A stretch of DNA of 64,000 bases, taken from NCBI RefSeq assembly GCF_036884655.1, contig NC_088338.1, positions 1,608,001 through 1,672,000 on the forward strand. The letters are read 5' to 3'. Within the stretch, counting starts at the first letter, position 1. Each line of letters begins with the position of its first letter. Below are positions 1-11,938 of this stretch, in pieces. Source of the stretch: Musa acuminata AAA Group (taxonomy: Eukaryota; Streptophyta; Magnoliopsida; Zingiberales; Musaceae). The position numbers were made by a program, and so were the translations under genes. A model generated the notes under the pieces. The model was not told the origin of the DNA, ran no database searches, and saw only the letters and a list, made by a program, of their open reading frames with translations.

Positions 1-302
1 AAGGAGACATTGCCGGGAGGAATTGCTGTTAACAGGAAGAGGGCTGAGAGAGGCTTATCACAATTAAAGGTACATGAACATTAAAAATCCACAAGTATCT
101 CCTGTTATTTTCTTACAAGTCAACCATAAATAATTAGTTTTTGATATTGATCTAAAGTTCCGGCCGGTTGATTCTCATTGTTGTGTGAATGCAGATTGAA
201 GTGGTGGATTTATTGCCAGAGGAATCTACAGGAACCAAGATAAGTTCTTCAACACTTCGAAAAATTGAGGCTGAACAAGCAATCATCAATAATCAGCAAT
301 AG
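1..302 (+). CDS. COAD: Phosphopantetheine adenylyltransferase, 3' end (partial)
   Basis: This is the C-terminal part of the enzyme that joins 4'-phosphopantetheine and ATP to give dephospho-CoA and pyrophosphate, the fourth step of CoA synthesis. Two exons are visible: 1-69, followed by a GT donor at 70, and 195-302, preceded by TGCAG; the stop is TAG at 300-302. The joined peptide contains ETLPGG, NRKRAERGLSQLK, IEVVDLLPEE and the family's ISSSTLRKIEAEQA end. These match my memory of the plant enzyme, including the RAERGLSQL and SSSTLR blocks. The 5' exons lie outside the window. Identification rests on remembered family sequence, but the splice sites, frame and motifs agree well. Confidence 0.85.
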
Positions 303-846
303 CAACGTCAACAACTATCACATTCAGAGTGTCCCACATTGATACTACAGAACTACATTCAGAGTGTCCTACGTAAATACCCTACAAAACTTTTCGACAA
401 GGACATATGTTCGATTGTTCAAAGTTGTGCCGCAAAAGCTTACCTCTTGTAGTATCCTTTTTACACACAGGAAGCAGATATATTTACGAGTGTACTTTCC
501 ACTATTGTAGTAATTTTATTTCTACAACTTGTCAACTAAAAAGCTGTAATTGTGAATTTCACAAATTCAAATAAACATTTTTATATGTTAGAAATTCTGA
601 TTTTACATAAAGAAAAGATATATTACATACATATTCTGTTTTTGCAATTTTATTTCTTGATCTAAAAGAATTTCTAATGGTTCCTCATGATATGTGCATT
701 TCAAGTGCCATCAACAATTCAATGGATAATACACTAAAAGGGTGGGAGGTGTCAAATGTTGCAGATTATGTTCTTGTTGCTAGTGCGAGGTTTCAATCCC
801 AAATCCGTGTGTGAAGGCATTGACCTCGGTGATCAGTACTTCTCCT
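303..846. other. Intergenic, convergent gene ends
   Basis: AT-rich 3' flank of the adenylyltransferase gene running into the 3' end of the next, opposite-strand gene. I see no coding signal. A repeated phrase (CATTCAGAGTGTCC, near 324 and 357) lies just after the stop. Confidence 0.5.
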
Positions 847-1231
847 TCATCCAAGAACATCGAGTTCGAGTTGGATGGCTCCTCCATCTTTAGACTGTTT
901 GCTGTAAGGGATTGATTTCCTGCAAAAGGTGTTCGATAAAATGACCAAACAGTTCAGAGAAGGATCCAACATGTTCTAATAATGATCATAAAGATTACCT
1001 TATAATGTTTGCTAGGGGTGGAATTCTACGCCAGAGAAACTGTGCAAACCAGCATCCCAAGCAGAAGCCCCATGAATCCAGGAAGGTGTCAGGCACCGTA
1101 ACAAGTGACTCAGAGGCATTCATGGCCATGTTCTCCAGCTGAAGGGCAGATAGATCGAACAGGTCTGACGACACCCCAGTCACAGGACTGCTGCTGGAGT
1201 TGCAGGATGAGTTCAACTGCACCATCACCAA
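847..1231 (-). CDS. Small two-exon gene of unknown function (about 101 aa)
   Basis: Not recognised. Exon 1 (1231-999) opens with MVMVQLNSSC, is Ser/Asn-rich, and ends with a hydrophobic, Trp/Cys-rich stretch (SWGFCLGCWFAQFLW) that could be a membrane or hydrophobic anchor. A GTAATC donor at 998 and a TTTTGCAG acceptor before 919 join it to exon 2 (919-847), which adds 23 residues ending ELDVLG before TGA. The phases agree and give 306 nt. A different frame of exon 2 is also open (EEPSNSNSMFLDEGEVLITEV) and could be used with another donor, so the C-terminus is uncertain. It is convergent with the adenylyltransferase gene. No known domain is visible; it could be non-coding. Confidence 0.35.
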
Positions 1232-4002
1232 ATGGAGAGCAAGATGTGGTCATGGAAGTCAACATTTGGATTTAGACTTTTACCTCTCCGTCAAAGAAGT
1301 GCATTCTTGGATTCACAGCAGCGAGCTTCATTGACAGGAACTATTGGACGCACGAGGAGGAAGACGGATCAGTCACAGCTTACATCGTGGAAGGATAAAG
1401 ATCGAAGGGTATGCGTACCTCGACTTGCCTTTGGAGGGACCGCACGGAACATGTGACACCATCGGTCGAACAGTTAGAAGGCATATACAAACCAAAGAAT
1501 TCACAGTGTTTCCTGCATGGAAGCGGCATGCTCTTTCAGCTACAACCGGCATGTACTGTTACTTCGCTGTCATGCAGCGATCCTGTCTCAAGCATTGCCC
1601 ATTATGGATCTATCCTCTCTCGAAGTTGAATGGATGAGGCCTTCATCCATGCAAAAGAGCAGCCGCTGCGTCTGTAGTTTGTGTAGGGGATCGGTAACGA
1701 GGTGAAGAACAGGAAGAACAATGTGGAACACTAGCAGCGCGCCACCTTCTCAATCCCAACCTGCGGCTGACAATTTTGCTTTTAATCTTTGGAACGTAAT
1801 TTACGAATTCAAACTGCTCCTTGCTTCCCTCAACGATTAAGATTTGAATAATGAAAATAAATTTTACTTTAGATTTAAGTTGTGCGACATATCAAGGATT
1901 CGGAGTTAATCTATGTCTAACGTCCGAGCTTATCGTAAGTCTAGTGTCAAGAATATAAAGGATTCGACGGATGATCCTATAAAAATTATGTCATAGGCGT
2001 ATTCGATAAAGATCTCTCGTATACTTAAGTTGGTAGAGATTTAGATAATTCAATTGTACTAATGAGTAGTGTTGTTAGATAGATTAAATGATGCACTTGG
2101 AGGGTCTTTCTATAGTGAGCTTTAGTATCCGTAAAATTGAAGTCAAGGGTTCTTCCACTTTTTTTGTTGTCTCCTTTGGCATAAATTTAGATTTTTTTTA
2201 TACATATTCTTCCACATAAATTTTATTTTCTTCATCTTCGGCCTATCTATATCTATTAGAAAAAGATTCAAATTCAAGATAATTTTTATTAAAGGTTTCA
2301 TAGTATTCCTTCCTAACTTAAATTCTTTGTTAGGGCAAACCTTGTTTATGAATCTTCCATTGAGATTATAAGAAAGTTCATATATATCATATCTTTATGT
2401 ATATAAAAATAATTAATGAGAAGGAGTGACACATAATTAATCTAAAACACATCACCCTGTAGGCTTGTGGTGAAAGACACCATCTACTTGCTCTTGTGGT
2501 TGTTAGTGCATGTTTGATGGGGCTTCTTCTACATCTACTTGCTCTTGCTAGGTTTGTCTTCCTTTTGGCTTGCAGATGATGGTGATGGTGAACGACACCA
2601 TCTTGTCTATTGCAATTCAATTGTTTGAATCAGTCAAAGAGTGGCAAAGGGTCATCTGAGGTTGTGGGGAGGGGGGATTTCTTATCCTACCACCTTTTTT
2701 ATGTGTGGTCTTCTTCCATTCTAATGCATACATATGTAATCTATAAAGACTCAATATATTTTTTAAAAAAAATTAAAAAATCTCAATTAGCATAATAACT
2801 TTCAAAAATTCTTGCAAAATATATTTTTCTTTTTCAAAATGATGATATTACCTTTGTCGACCATCGTCTCCACCCAACACCGTTGCTGCTTGTCGCCGTC
2901 ACCGAGGTGGTGATAAGCAGAGGCGATCCTTGTGCCCCCTTCCTGCCTCGTGCAAGGATGCTAGCCACAACACCCTTCACCAGTGTCTCTGTCTTAACCA
3001 CTTATATTATGGGCAAGGACAATACGAGTGAAGTGAATAGGGACAAATCCGATAAGATCTAACGAAGCCCACAGAGACAAGGGTAAGTTCGACGAGGGCA
3101 AACGAGGCCCACAAAGATAGAGAGTTTAACATGAGCCATCGAGGTTTGCGAAAGCAAGGGCAAATCCAATGAGGGCCAATAAGGCCTATGAAGACAAGGA
3201 CGGTATTGCAAAATAAATGCAACAACAGATCCGATAAAGGCAACAATAAGTTCGATAGAGACAACAAGTCCGACGAAGATAGGGGTAAAATAATATTTTA
3301 ATGCAAAGAGAAATATTTTGTAAAAAAAATTAGAAATTAGGACATTCTATAAAAATTTCTCAAAACTAAAGATTTTTTCAAAAAAATTCACCCAATATAT
3401 ATTTGTTTTGATTCACAGCGATCTGTCTTTCTTGGATACTAAAACAGTAAGGCATTGAAGACATGAAATCATTTCAGATAATGGAAAGAACATCATATCA
3501 ATTGAAACCACGCAGAGAACATTGCTTTGGCACAACTCGAAACAACATACCAGAAAGGGAGGGATAAATCTGACCACATACACAAAGATATAGAAAATGC
3601 ATGTTTATCCATGCAATAGATCACGACCACGGTAACACACCTTCAAAACTTGATTTCTAGGATTACTAACTCAACAGTGTGGATGATTCATCTTTATGAT
3701 ACAGAGGCAGTAAGTACCCAATACTTCTTTGTCAATCCATCGGCAAAACTGAAACTTGCTTTGGAAAACAACAGCTTAGAGAAACTTGCTTCTGGTACTA
3801 ACAGCATGAACATAGACCCGATCTACCAAAACCCCACACCTATTTGTCTATACACTCAATCAGAAGAATGGACAAAGAGAAATATGGATGAAATATTGGA
3901 ATACAAGTGGATGACCATAACATCCCAATCAAGTATTCCACCAAAAATGCATAAGCTTTACATAATCCTTCCTAACTATACAGGCTTAAGGAATGTGTAT
4001 AC

Positions 4003-4035
<33 letters not shown>

Positions 4036-4073
4036 CAAGAATACCATACATACCTCAATGTCCAGCAAAGCGC
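1232..4073. other. Intergenic region, leader plus AT-rich DNA
   Basis: The first 470 bases are moderately GC-rich and open in several frames but match nothing I know; they may be the promoter and leader of the gene on the opposite strand. From 1,850 onward the DNA is AT-rich, with poly-A/T runs and a (TA)n tract at about 4009-4036. No gene is supported. Confidence 0.5.
3010..3290. repeat. Diverged short tandem repeat (about 50-60 bp unit)
   Basis: Phrases of the type GACAAGGGCAAATCCGA, GAGGGC and AACGAGGCCCA recur about every 50-60 bases through this stretch, with much divergence. It looks like a decayed minisatellite. The unit length is estimated by eye. Confidence 0.4.
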
Positions 4074-7000
4074 CTAACAAGGAGTTGAGGACTGTGGTTT
4101 TGAGAACCACCTTATTTTCCTTCTAAAGAAACCGACAGATTTGGAATGCGGTCGTTCATTTGCAGAATGGCCTACAAAATGCTGCGTCGGTTCAGGTTCG
4201 GATTCAGGATTAATATATAAATTGACAAAACGATCACTGTGCCTGACATCTCTCAAACGATGGAGCAGCCTTTGAGAAACCTCCTTGCCCTTGGCATTCC
4301 CGTTAACAGATATATTAACAAGAGCTGGAATCACACCCTCATCCATGATCAATAGACAATTTTCAAAACTCTGAGAACATACGGCATAGAGGATATCCAC
4401 TGCAAGTTCTTGTTCTTCTTTGCTGCCAGTGTCAAGCAGCTCAGATATGGAAGCAAGGCAGGCAGTGGCTTTGGCTACCAGCATGGCACCCTCTTCATTG
4501 CTGCTTATGGTCTGGATGATCTTTAAGCAAAGATGTACAAGTCTTCCATCCATCATAAACGAGGCAAGTTTTGTTATGCATCCAGAGGATAAAATATAAG
4601 ATTTTACATCCTTGTCAACTGATAAATCAAGCAGAATGTTCAGAGAGAGTTCAAGGTACTTGGGAACTTCTGAGTCTAAGGATTTCAGAACAGTGGTTAG
4701 AACACCAGATGACAGAATGTCCGATCTACAGCTTGGATCCTGGGCCAGAATATGCAACAGCGTTAAAGCTTCTATACTTGTCTGAGAATCAAGAAAGGAT
4801 AGCAAAAGCTGCAATGCATCTTCAGTCAAGGATGAGAGTTCAAACCTGGACAATCATCAAGATGACTTCATGAATACTGTAAATTGAAAAGGACTAGAGA
4901 CAGAATATGGGATAGAGAGCATAAAACAGCAAACTTCTATATACAACGGAAAGATAAAGGTAACCACCTGTTCTTATTCAGGAAAGCGAGAAGTAACTTA
5001 TTTCCATTTTTCATTGCTTGCGCATTGGCCATTTCACATGCATTCTTCAGAACACTAATTAATGCTTCTGCAAAGCCATTGGAAAGCATAGCATGAGCCA
5101 TCTCCTCGTCACTTTCCAGAAGGCTTTTCACATTTTCCACTGCTTTGTCTTGAACGTCAATTGGAAGTTCCAAGAGTCTACAGAAAAATCTCAAAAACAT
5201 TTCATGATTGAAGTTGGAGAACGACTGACATTGTTGATAATCATCACTCCATGAGAAAAAATGAGCATAGTCATCCTCTACATTGTTGGTGCTATTGACG
5301 TGGGGTGATTCTGAACAGTAACTAGCATCAGATGAGATAAATGAAACATTGCTGTGATCATTTTGAAGAAAATAGTGCCTAATACTCCCATCTAAAAGTG
5401 GTGCAGAAACATTCTTCAGACTTGATATGGAGTAACTATGAGAAGGTTCCCAGCAGTAAAAATCTGCAGGACTGCATCCGGAACAGGGTTCTGGAACCTT
5501 GATACCATGTTTCGTGGACCAGTTAGTAATAAGATCCTTCATACAAGAATTCGGAACCACATAAAAGTTCTCCAGTTTTCTTTGAGTCTTTGGACATGTA
5601 TCGTGTCCCTCACTAAACCATTTTTCTATGTATATCCTTTCATATGTTTGTCCAGAGGCTATAACTACAGGATCATACATCAATCTGGATGATATAGGAC
5701 ACAGAAATTCCTCAGGAGGTATAACAGCTTGACACAAATTCGTTGGAGCCTCACCTTGATCTCCAGGCTCATCATAATTTGAAGAACTACTAGTGCTGCT
5801 GGCAGAGTTCGTGTGTCTAGTAAAATTCTGACTACTTGATTTGTCATTCTCTTTGAGCTCATGACTATCCTGCCTAACATTCTTTCCATGCTTCTTCAGG
5901 AGGTACATAAAATATTTCAGGATCTTCTCCTTTTTTGTATCAGACCCATCCAATTTATCAAGTAGTTTGTTCAAGGCTCTTCTTTCTAATAAAATGGCCT
6001 TGGGAGATGTCAGCTTCAACCTCAGAGCTGCTATCTGAAAAGTCTCAAACTCTTCATCTTCACTGGTGTCCGTCCGGTGAAGCAGATCCAGTAAAGCTCT
6101 GCCAACCTCCTCTTCCGAAGAACCCACTTCAAATTTTGTGAGACTAAGATATTCCAAAACTGCAGCAATCTGTTGGTGATATCTAAATGTCAGTGCATTG
6201 GAATCATATTTTTCGAAACTAAGACTGATGCTAATCACAGTGATAAGCACATAAAAGAGAAACAGACTTCCTTTTGAGAAATTCATTATCAGACAAAGTT
6301 TTAAGAAACATATAGCCTGCATATTATTGCCAGAATACTGTGTAAGGTAGATAATCAAAAACTCAAAGCAACAGGGTCTAATTGAATGTGCTAAAGAATA
6401 ACAATAATGCATTATCAATTTGGTATGCTATCTAGTCTATCCTGCAGATGGAAAAACCTGGTTAACCAGAAAGTTAATGGCATCAGAATTCTATTAACAT
6501 ATAAAAACTGGTAGAAATATATATGGTTAAGACTTAAGATTCAGTAATTATGACAGCAACATGGTTTAGTACGTGAGCAAAAACATTACAAGTAATGCAG
6601 GATAAGAACCTTATCTTTGTATAAGGTCATTCTAAGGAAAGAATAACAATAATGCATTATCAATTTGGTATGCTATCTAGTCTATCCTGCAGATGGAAAA
6701 ACCTGGTTAACCAGAAAGTTAATGGCATCAGAATTCTATTAACATATAAAAACTGGTAGAAATATATATGGTTAAGACTTAAGATTCAGTAATTATGACA
6801 GCAACATGGTTTAGTACGTGAGCAAAAACATTACAAGTAATGCAGGATAAGAACCTTATCTTTGTATAAGGTCATTCTAAGGAAAGAGAACAGTAACCTA
6901 TTGGCAAAAGTTGTTAAAAAATAGCATACACAAGAACTACATTTCCTTCAATAAAAAATTCTATGCTAATTCATTTTGCTCTATTGTTTCCTCTTCTTCC

Positions 7001-7573
7001 TCCCCATCTAGGTTTATCTCAAATTGCTTATTTGGCAAAAAAAAAAAAGCAATAATAAATTAACTCAGCTTTCTCTCTGAACCGAATTATATTAATATTT
7101 GTTACAATTGATGCTTTCAGAAAATTCCTTACTTATTTGCTTTAGTGAGATCAAATGCACCGTTTCTTGACAAAGATGATGAAAGAACTCCCTGTTAATA
7201 TTTTATAAGACAAAACTTAGAAATCTCAAAGTGGTGACAATTAAACGACAAAAAATATCCTAAATCTTACATAAAAGTTTAAACCAAGGTTTGTCGTACC
7301 ATGGTGTACCGCTCATTACGGGCGGTACGTACCGATCCAATAGGGGATCAGTATGGACAATACATACCAATCTATTGGTATATCCCACCATACCATGCGT
7401 CAGTACGTTGATGCTTATCGTACCAATAGCCGGTCGATACATCAGTACGGACCAATAAGGCGAACCATGGTTTAAACCAAGGATTGAAATATTGTACCGA
7501 ACCGGAGTTTCGATGTTCGCTCGGTACGGTACGATACTGTATACCAAGCAATATACCGTTCGGTATATCGCTC

Positions 7574-7642
<69 letters not shown>

Positions 7643-10164
7643 CAACGTCGTGTCACCTTTTCCTTCTCCCACGTGGGGCGACGTCGCCTCGTATATATAT
7701 ATATTTCGTCCGGTAACGAGCGGTCCATGTACAAGTCAGCTGACGAACCGGTACGAGCGATATTATTTGAATCTGTATACCTTGATTTAAACAACGAGAA
7801 TCAAGGAAAAAAATCAAAATGAAAATGTTTAATCATGTCAAAGCTTGTTGATAGTTGACTAAGGCTACGTTTAGGAACACGTTTACATTTCTAATGTGCA
7901 ATTGGAGAAAGGGGTTTGAGTGAATGTGTAGTTGTGAAATGCTTTGAGTGATTGATAAATAATAGATGAAAACTGTATTTTAAATGTATATTGATATAAG
8001 TTTTGTTTGATAAAATTATATTTCAAAAGTTCATTGAATATTTTTGACAAATTTACCCTTCTAATACTCTTAATATTTATTTAAAATGAATATTTTTTTA
8101 TTTAAATTAATAAGTAAATAACTAAAAAAAATAAATGACTGTATGTAATCTTATAAAAAAAATCGTATGGCCCAAATATATAATAAATAAATAAATAATC
8201 ATATAAATAAATATGAAATAATTTATTAAAAATAAATAAATAAAATTTCAATTTGTAAAAAATATAAATCATATTGGTTTCTCACTAAATCATTTTAATA
8301 ATTTTGTAATTTTAGATAATGTTACATGGTGCCTTTGGAATTTGAAAAATTACATTAGCATCTTGCAAATATTGAAATGCTAATACTATCCTGATATAGT
8401 ATCAGTATTTAAGTATTTCCAATGCAACATCCAAGTCCGATGCGATTTTAAAAAAAAATTATCAAGCACCAATTCACAATTAAAATATGCATTGGGCTCT
8501 TAATGCACATTTCAAATGTATTCCTAGACACACTCTAAGGACCTCAAAAGTTTTTAAATTTCGGTAGCAAGTGAACCAATATATATTACAACTCCAAAAC
8601 ATACTCTTAATATCAGGGTTTGCTGTAAGGTCACTTAATATTTCAAAATTGAGAACCAGTCCATGTGACTGCTGATCAATCACCAATCATAAATATATGG
8701 AAAACATTCTATCCCAAAGGTATACAGATTGTAGTTATTATTAGTGCACAAATGTGAAATGTGAATCAAACTGCAATCCTGACTAACCTTAACTGCTAAT
8801 GGTGGCGGTACCATAGTTTGAATTTGACATAGACTACGAATTAATGAGCTTCTTATCCTTTCACATCTTGATAAAGTTGTGTCCCTTGATATTGCCTGCA
8901 AAATTTATAGACATTCAAAAACAAGGAAATATGGGAACAAGTAAACAATAATATTTTATGAAAGGATAAATTAAAGGAAATAAAGCAATGCAAAAATTAT
9001 GATGCATTATGTATGAACACACAATTATAGTTGATTAAAATTTTACAACAATCAAATAAATGTGTATGAAAAGTCAAGAATAGCTTCAACAATCAAATCT
9101 AGTTAAAATATATAGATTTTGTATCAAATTAGTAGCATAAACTGGCTCAAATCAAACTAGCATTTGTATAAAATCAGTGGCATAAACAGACACAAATCAA
9201 ACAAATATTTCTAAGAAAATTCAAAGTGTGGGGATACATTCCAAACCAGATGGATGAAGTTTGTTGGCAAAGAATTATTTATCAGAGACAGCACAAAATT
9301 GAAAGAAGTGGTTCCACAGCACTTAAAGAGAGTCGATTATTACTCTACTAGATGCAATTAGATGATACAAGGATACCTTCCTTTGCCTTTATCAATGTCT
9401 CACATTTCCAGTGGTCAACTCATGGGTAGAGTTGAGATACAATATGGTGTTCAAGTATCCTTTTATTACGATAGGAAAATTACAGATTACCCACCTGATA
9501 GATATCACAATTATCACTTTACCCACCAGAAATGTCAAAAGTGACACTCAATCTACCTAGTTATCAATCCATCCAACAGGTCATCTTTTTATTATTCATT
9601 GTCATGGGTCCATAGTTAAAAAGACAATAATGTATTGGCATCTTATAGGCAGTAATTAGAATGGGAGAGGAATGCAGTCAAGGCAAAATCAAGATCGTTT
9701 TGTAAGTCAAATGCTAATTACTTTTTATCCATAAGTTATCATTGCATATTGAGGGCATTATTGTGTTGCAGGACTAACAGCAATGGATGACAAAATGGTT
9801 ATGCAATAGATAGTAATAGTGACGTAATGATAATGGTAATGGTAACATATGCAATGGTAATGGTCATAATGATAATAGTAATAGTCGTAATAGTAATGGT
9901 AATGGACATAATAGCAATGATAATGGTCAAAGTAATGGTAATGGTAATAGTCGTAATTGTAATGGTAATGATAATATACATAATGGTAATAGTCATAGTG
10001 ATAATGATAATGGTATTGGTAAATAATGGTAATGGTAATGGACGTAATGGTAATGATCGAAATGGTAATAGTAATGGTAATCTTCCTCGATGTCTTCAAT
10101 TTCGAATAATACCGACGGTACGTACCAGTCCGTCAGCAAACCGGTACATGAACCGCCCGTTACC

Positions 10165-10248
<84 letters not shown>

Positions 10249-10370
10249 GACGTCGCCTCTCTTCTCCCCAGGCGAGGTGACATCCCCGAGGCGACGTTGT
10301 CGAAAAAGGCAATGTCGCCCCGCGTGGGAGAAGGGAAAGGCAACACAACGTCACCTTTTATAAAAATATT

Positions 10371-10432
<62 letters not shown>

Positions 10433-10468
10433 ATCTTATATATATATATATATATATAAGATTTATTA

Positions 10469-10544
<76 letters not shown>

Positions 10545-11938
10545 GAGCGGTATACCGCTCAATATACGGTAACGTACCGTACTGAGCGAATGTCGAAATT
10601 TCGATACAGTATAATATTTCAATCCTTGATCTTCCTACCTCTTCTAAACTCCAAAAAGAACATAGAAGAAATTAGTGATCGTATATCATCGTTTCTAATT
10701 TACATGTATTCTTTATCTTCTTTTTCTTAAAATAAATATTAATCTTACAAAAATCTTGAGCATTTTGTCACAAATACAAACCATTTGGAATTTCTATGCA
10801 ACTGCTAGTTATCACATGTGAATCCGGTTATGAATGTGTATTTTCCTTTAGATAAACAAAAATCAAATTCTTTCAAGAAAATAAAGAAAGATATATCAAA
10901 TCCTACTTATAAATTGTGATGTATTAACATTATCCTTCCTATTCATATCCTCTGTTCTTAATCATGCTTCATGATCCTGAAGATAATAGAGTGAGGCATG
11001 TTGGTCAAGTTTACGCTTATCATCACTTCATACTGTGGAATTAGTTTCTGAACTTACATTATGGAACATACTTCAAGAGTTCTTACGTGTAGTGCAAAGA
11101 AAGGTGATGATTAGTTATAGAACAATAATAAAAAATCCATATGAAGTAAATTTCCGTAACAATCAAGTAAAACTATGAAAGTACCAAATAAAGCTTGCTG
11201 GATTCAGCACAGTGCTGAAGAAGTAGCTTGGCTTTGTCAATTGAAGTGTTTAAAGAGCATAACTCTTGTATCCCAGATGAACATCCTGGTCGAGCTGATT
11301 CTATTGCAGGTAGAATCAAATTGATATTGTTCAATAACTTTGTAAGCTCCAAACATATTGAATTGTTGACCTGGATAAAAATTGAATATAAAGAAGCATA
11401 ATTACAAATTCTGGAATTTCAGATCTGGGTTCTCTAATGAGCTGGTAACAACAGCAAGAAAGGAGACAATGTCATATCGAGTATAAAATTCCTAAACTAA
11501 ATCTCAATAAGTGTGATTAGTGTTGCACAACTCTCAATATGAGTCTTGAACTGTCAAAGAGAAGTGGTAGATTATTACCTAATCGACCATTTCATTAGTT
11601 TTGATTATAACACTTCTCCAACAGACTCAATATAGCACGAATACAGTGCAAAATTAAATATGCCAAAATGCCATCACACCAGCTTATATAAATGAATATA
11701 ATATTACAAGTCATATGAAGCATATATCAAAGTTATAACACTAACAGATTTCAAACTTCAGGTTCATACAGACCAACATCAATAAAGTTAATCCAGGGCA
11801 CTGGCAAACATTCAGAGGAAAAGACTGTGGCATAGTAAATAAAAGGGCTTAATAAAAGGGTGTAGTAAATAAATTATATACCTTGGTATCACAATGATTT
11901 TGAAGCTCTTTCACAACACCAGTAACATCAGTCCCCAT
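4074..11938 (-). CDS. U-box/ARM-repeat E3 ubiquitin ligase (PUB45/PUB6-like)
   Basis: A plant U-box E3 ligase, expected to bind an E2 through the U-box and substrates through ARM repeats. Five coding exons are joined by GT..AG sites: 11938-11882, 11370-11185, 8895-8788, 6169-4968 and 4845-4074. They total 2,325 nt (774 aa), close to Arabidopsis PUB45. The protein starts [17 protein letters not shown]. The N-terminal helical U-box-associated domain spans exons 2-4, with [11 protein letters not shown] and [14 protein letters not shown]. The U-box lies at about residues 267-342, with [33 protein letters not shown] and [14 protein letters not shown]-type helices fill the C-terminus ([27 protein letters not shown]). 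The protein ends SSTPC. A Ser-rich linker precedes the U-box. The family call is secure; the exact orthologue is not. Confidence 0.93.
6396..6885. repeat. Perfect 245-bp tandem duplication in a U-box gene intron
   Basis: Bases 6396-6640 and 6641-6885 read the same over all 245 bases that I compared. The copies lie directly head to tail inside the intron between U-box exons 3 and 4. The lack of any difference points to a very recent duplication or an assembly artefact. Confidence 0.9.
7277..7477. mobile_element. MITE-like element with GTTTAAAC-type terminal repeats
   Basis: About 200 bases bounded by inverted ends GTTTAAACCAAGG and CCATGGTTTAAAC, with 'GGTACG/CGTACC' phrases inside and no coding potential. 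It lies in the intron between U-box exons 3 and 4. It is probably a non-autonomous DNA element; the superfamily cannot be told from the sequence. Confidence 0.5.
7470..7792. mobile_element. MITE-like element, CGGTATA/CGACGTCGCC family
   Basis: It begins GTTTAAACCAAGGATTGAAA, sharing its first bases with the end of the neighbouring element, and ends CCTTGATTTAAAC. Inside are TACCGTTCGGTATATCGCTC, a long (TA)n tract (about 7577-7639) and a GC-rich block with CGTGGGGCGACGTCGCC. The same parts occur in reverse order at about 10085-10630. Confidence 0.55.
7793..8787. other. U-box gene intron, AT-rich
   Basis: The remainder of the intron between U-box exons 3 and 4. It is AT-rich with (AAAT)n-like runs near 8180-8240. 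I see no gene or clear element. Confidence 0.5.
9809..10083. repeat. Degenerate TAATGG/TAATAG satellite
   Basis: About 275 bases made almost entirely of TAATGG, TAATAG, TAATGA and CATAATGG hexamers. It ends directly at the MITE-like element that starts near 10085, inside the intron between U-box exons 2 and 3. Open frames here (Asn-Gly runs and their reverse) are by-products of the repeat. Confidence 0.85.
10085..10630. mobile_element. MITE-like element, CGGTATA family, inverted copy
   Basis: This copy is in inverted orientation to the element at 7470-7792. Its right end (ACCGTACTGAGCGAATGTCG through CAATCCTTGAT) is the diverged reverse complement of that element's left end. Its left end (GTACCAGTCCGTCAGCAAAC, GAACCGCCCGTTACCG) corresponds to the other's right end. 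It holds (TA)n tracts at about 10166-10245 and 10369-10543, a (TTA)n run, and a GC block of CGACGTCGCC type. It lies in the intron between U-box exons 2 and 3. Confidence 0.55.

Noticed and set aside
3650..4126. 158-codon plus-strand frame next to the U-box gene
   Set aside because: AT-rich, includes a (TA)n tract, overlaps the end of the U-box gene antisense and shows no family features.
9758..10099. Thr-Ile-Tyr-His-rich frame on the minus strand
   Set aside because: By-product of the TAATGG-type satellite.
9993..10622. Open frames of up to 209 codons rich in Tyr-Ile on both strands
   Set aside because: They are translations of (AT)n microsatellites inside MITE-like elements, and similar frames occur at 7372-7794 and 23093-23674. 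No coding signal.
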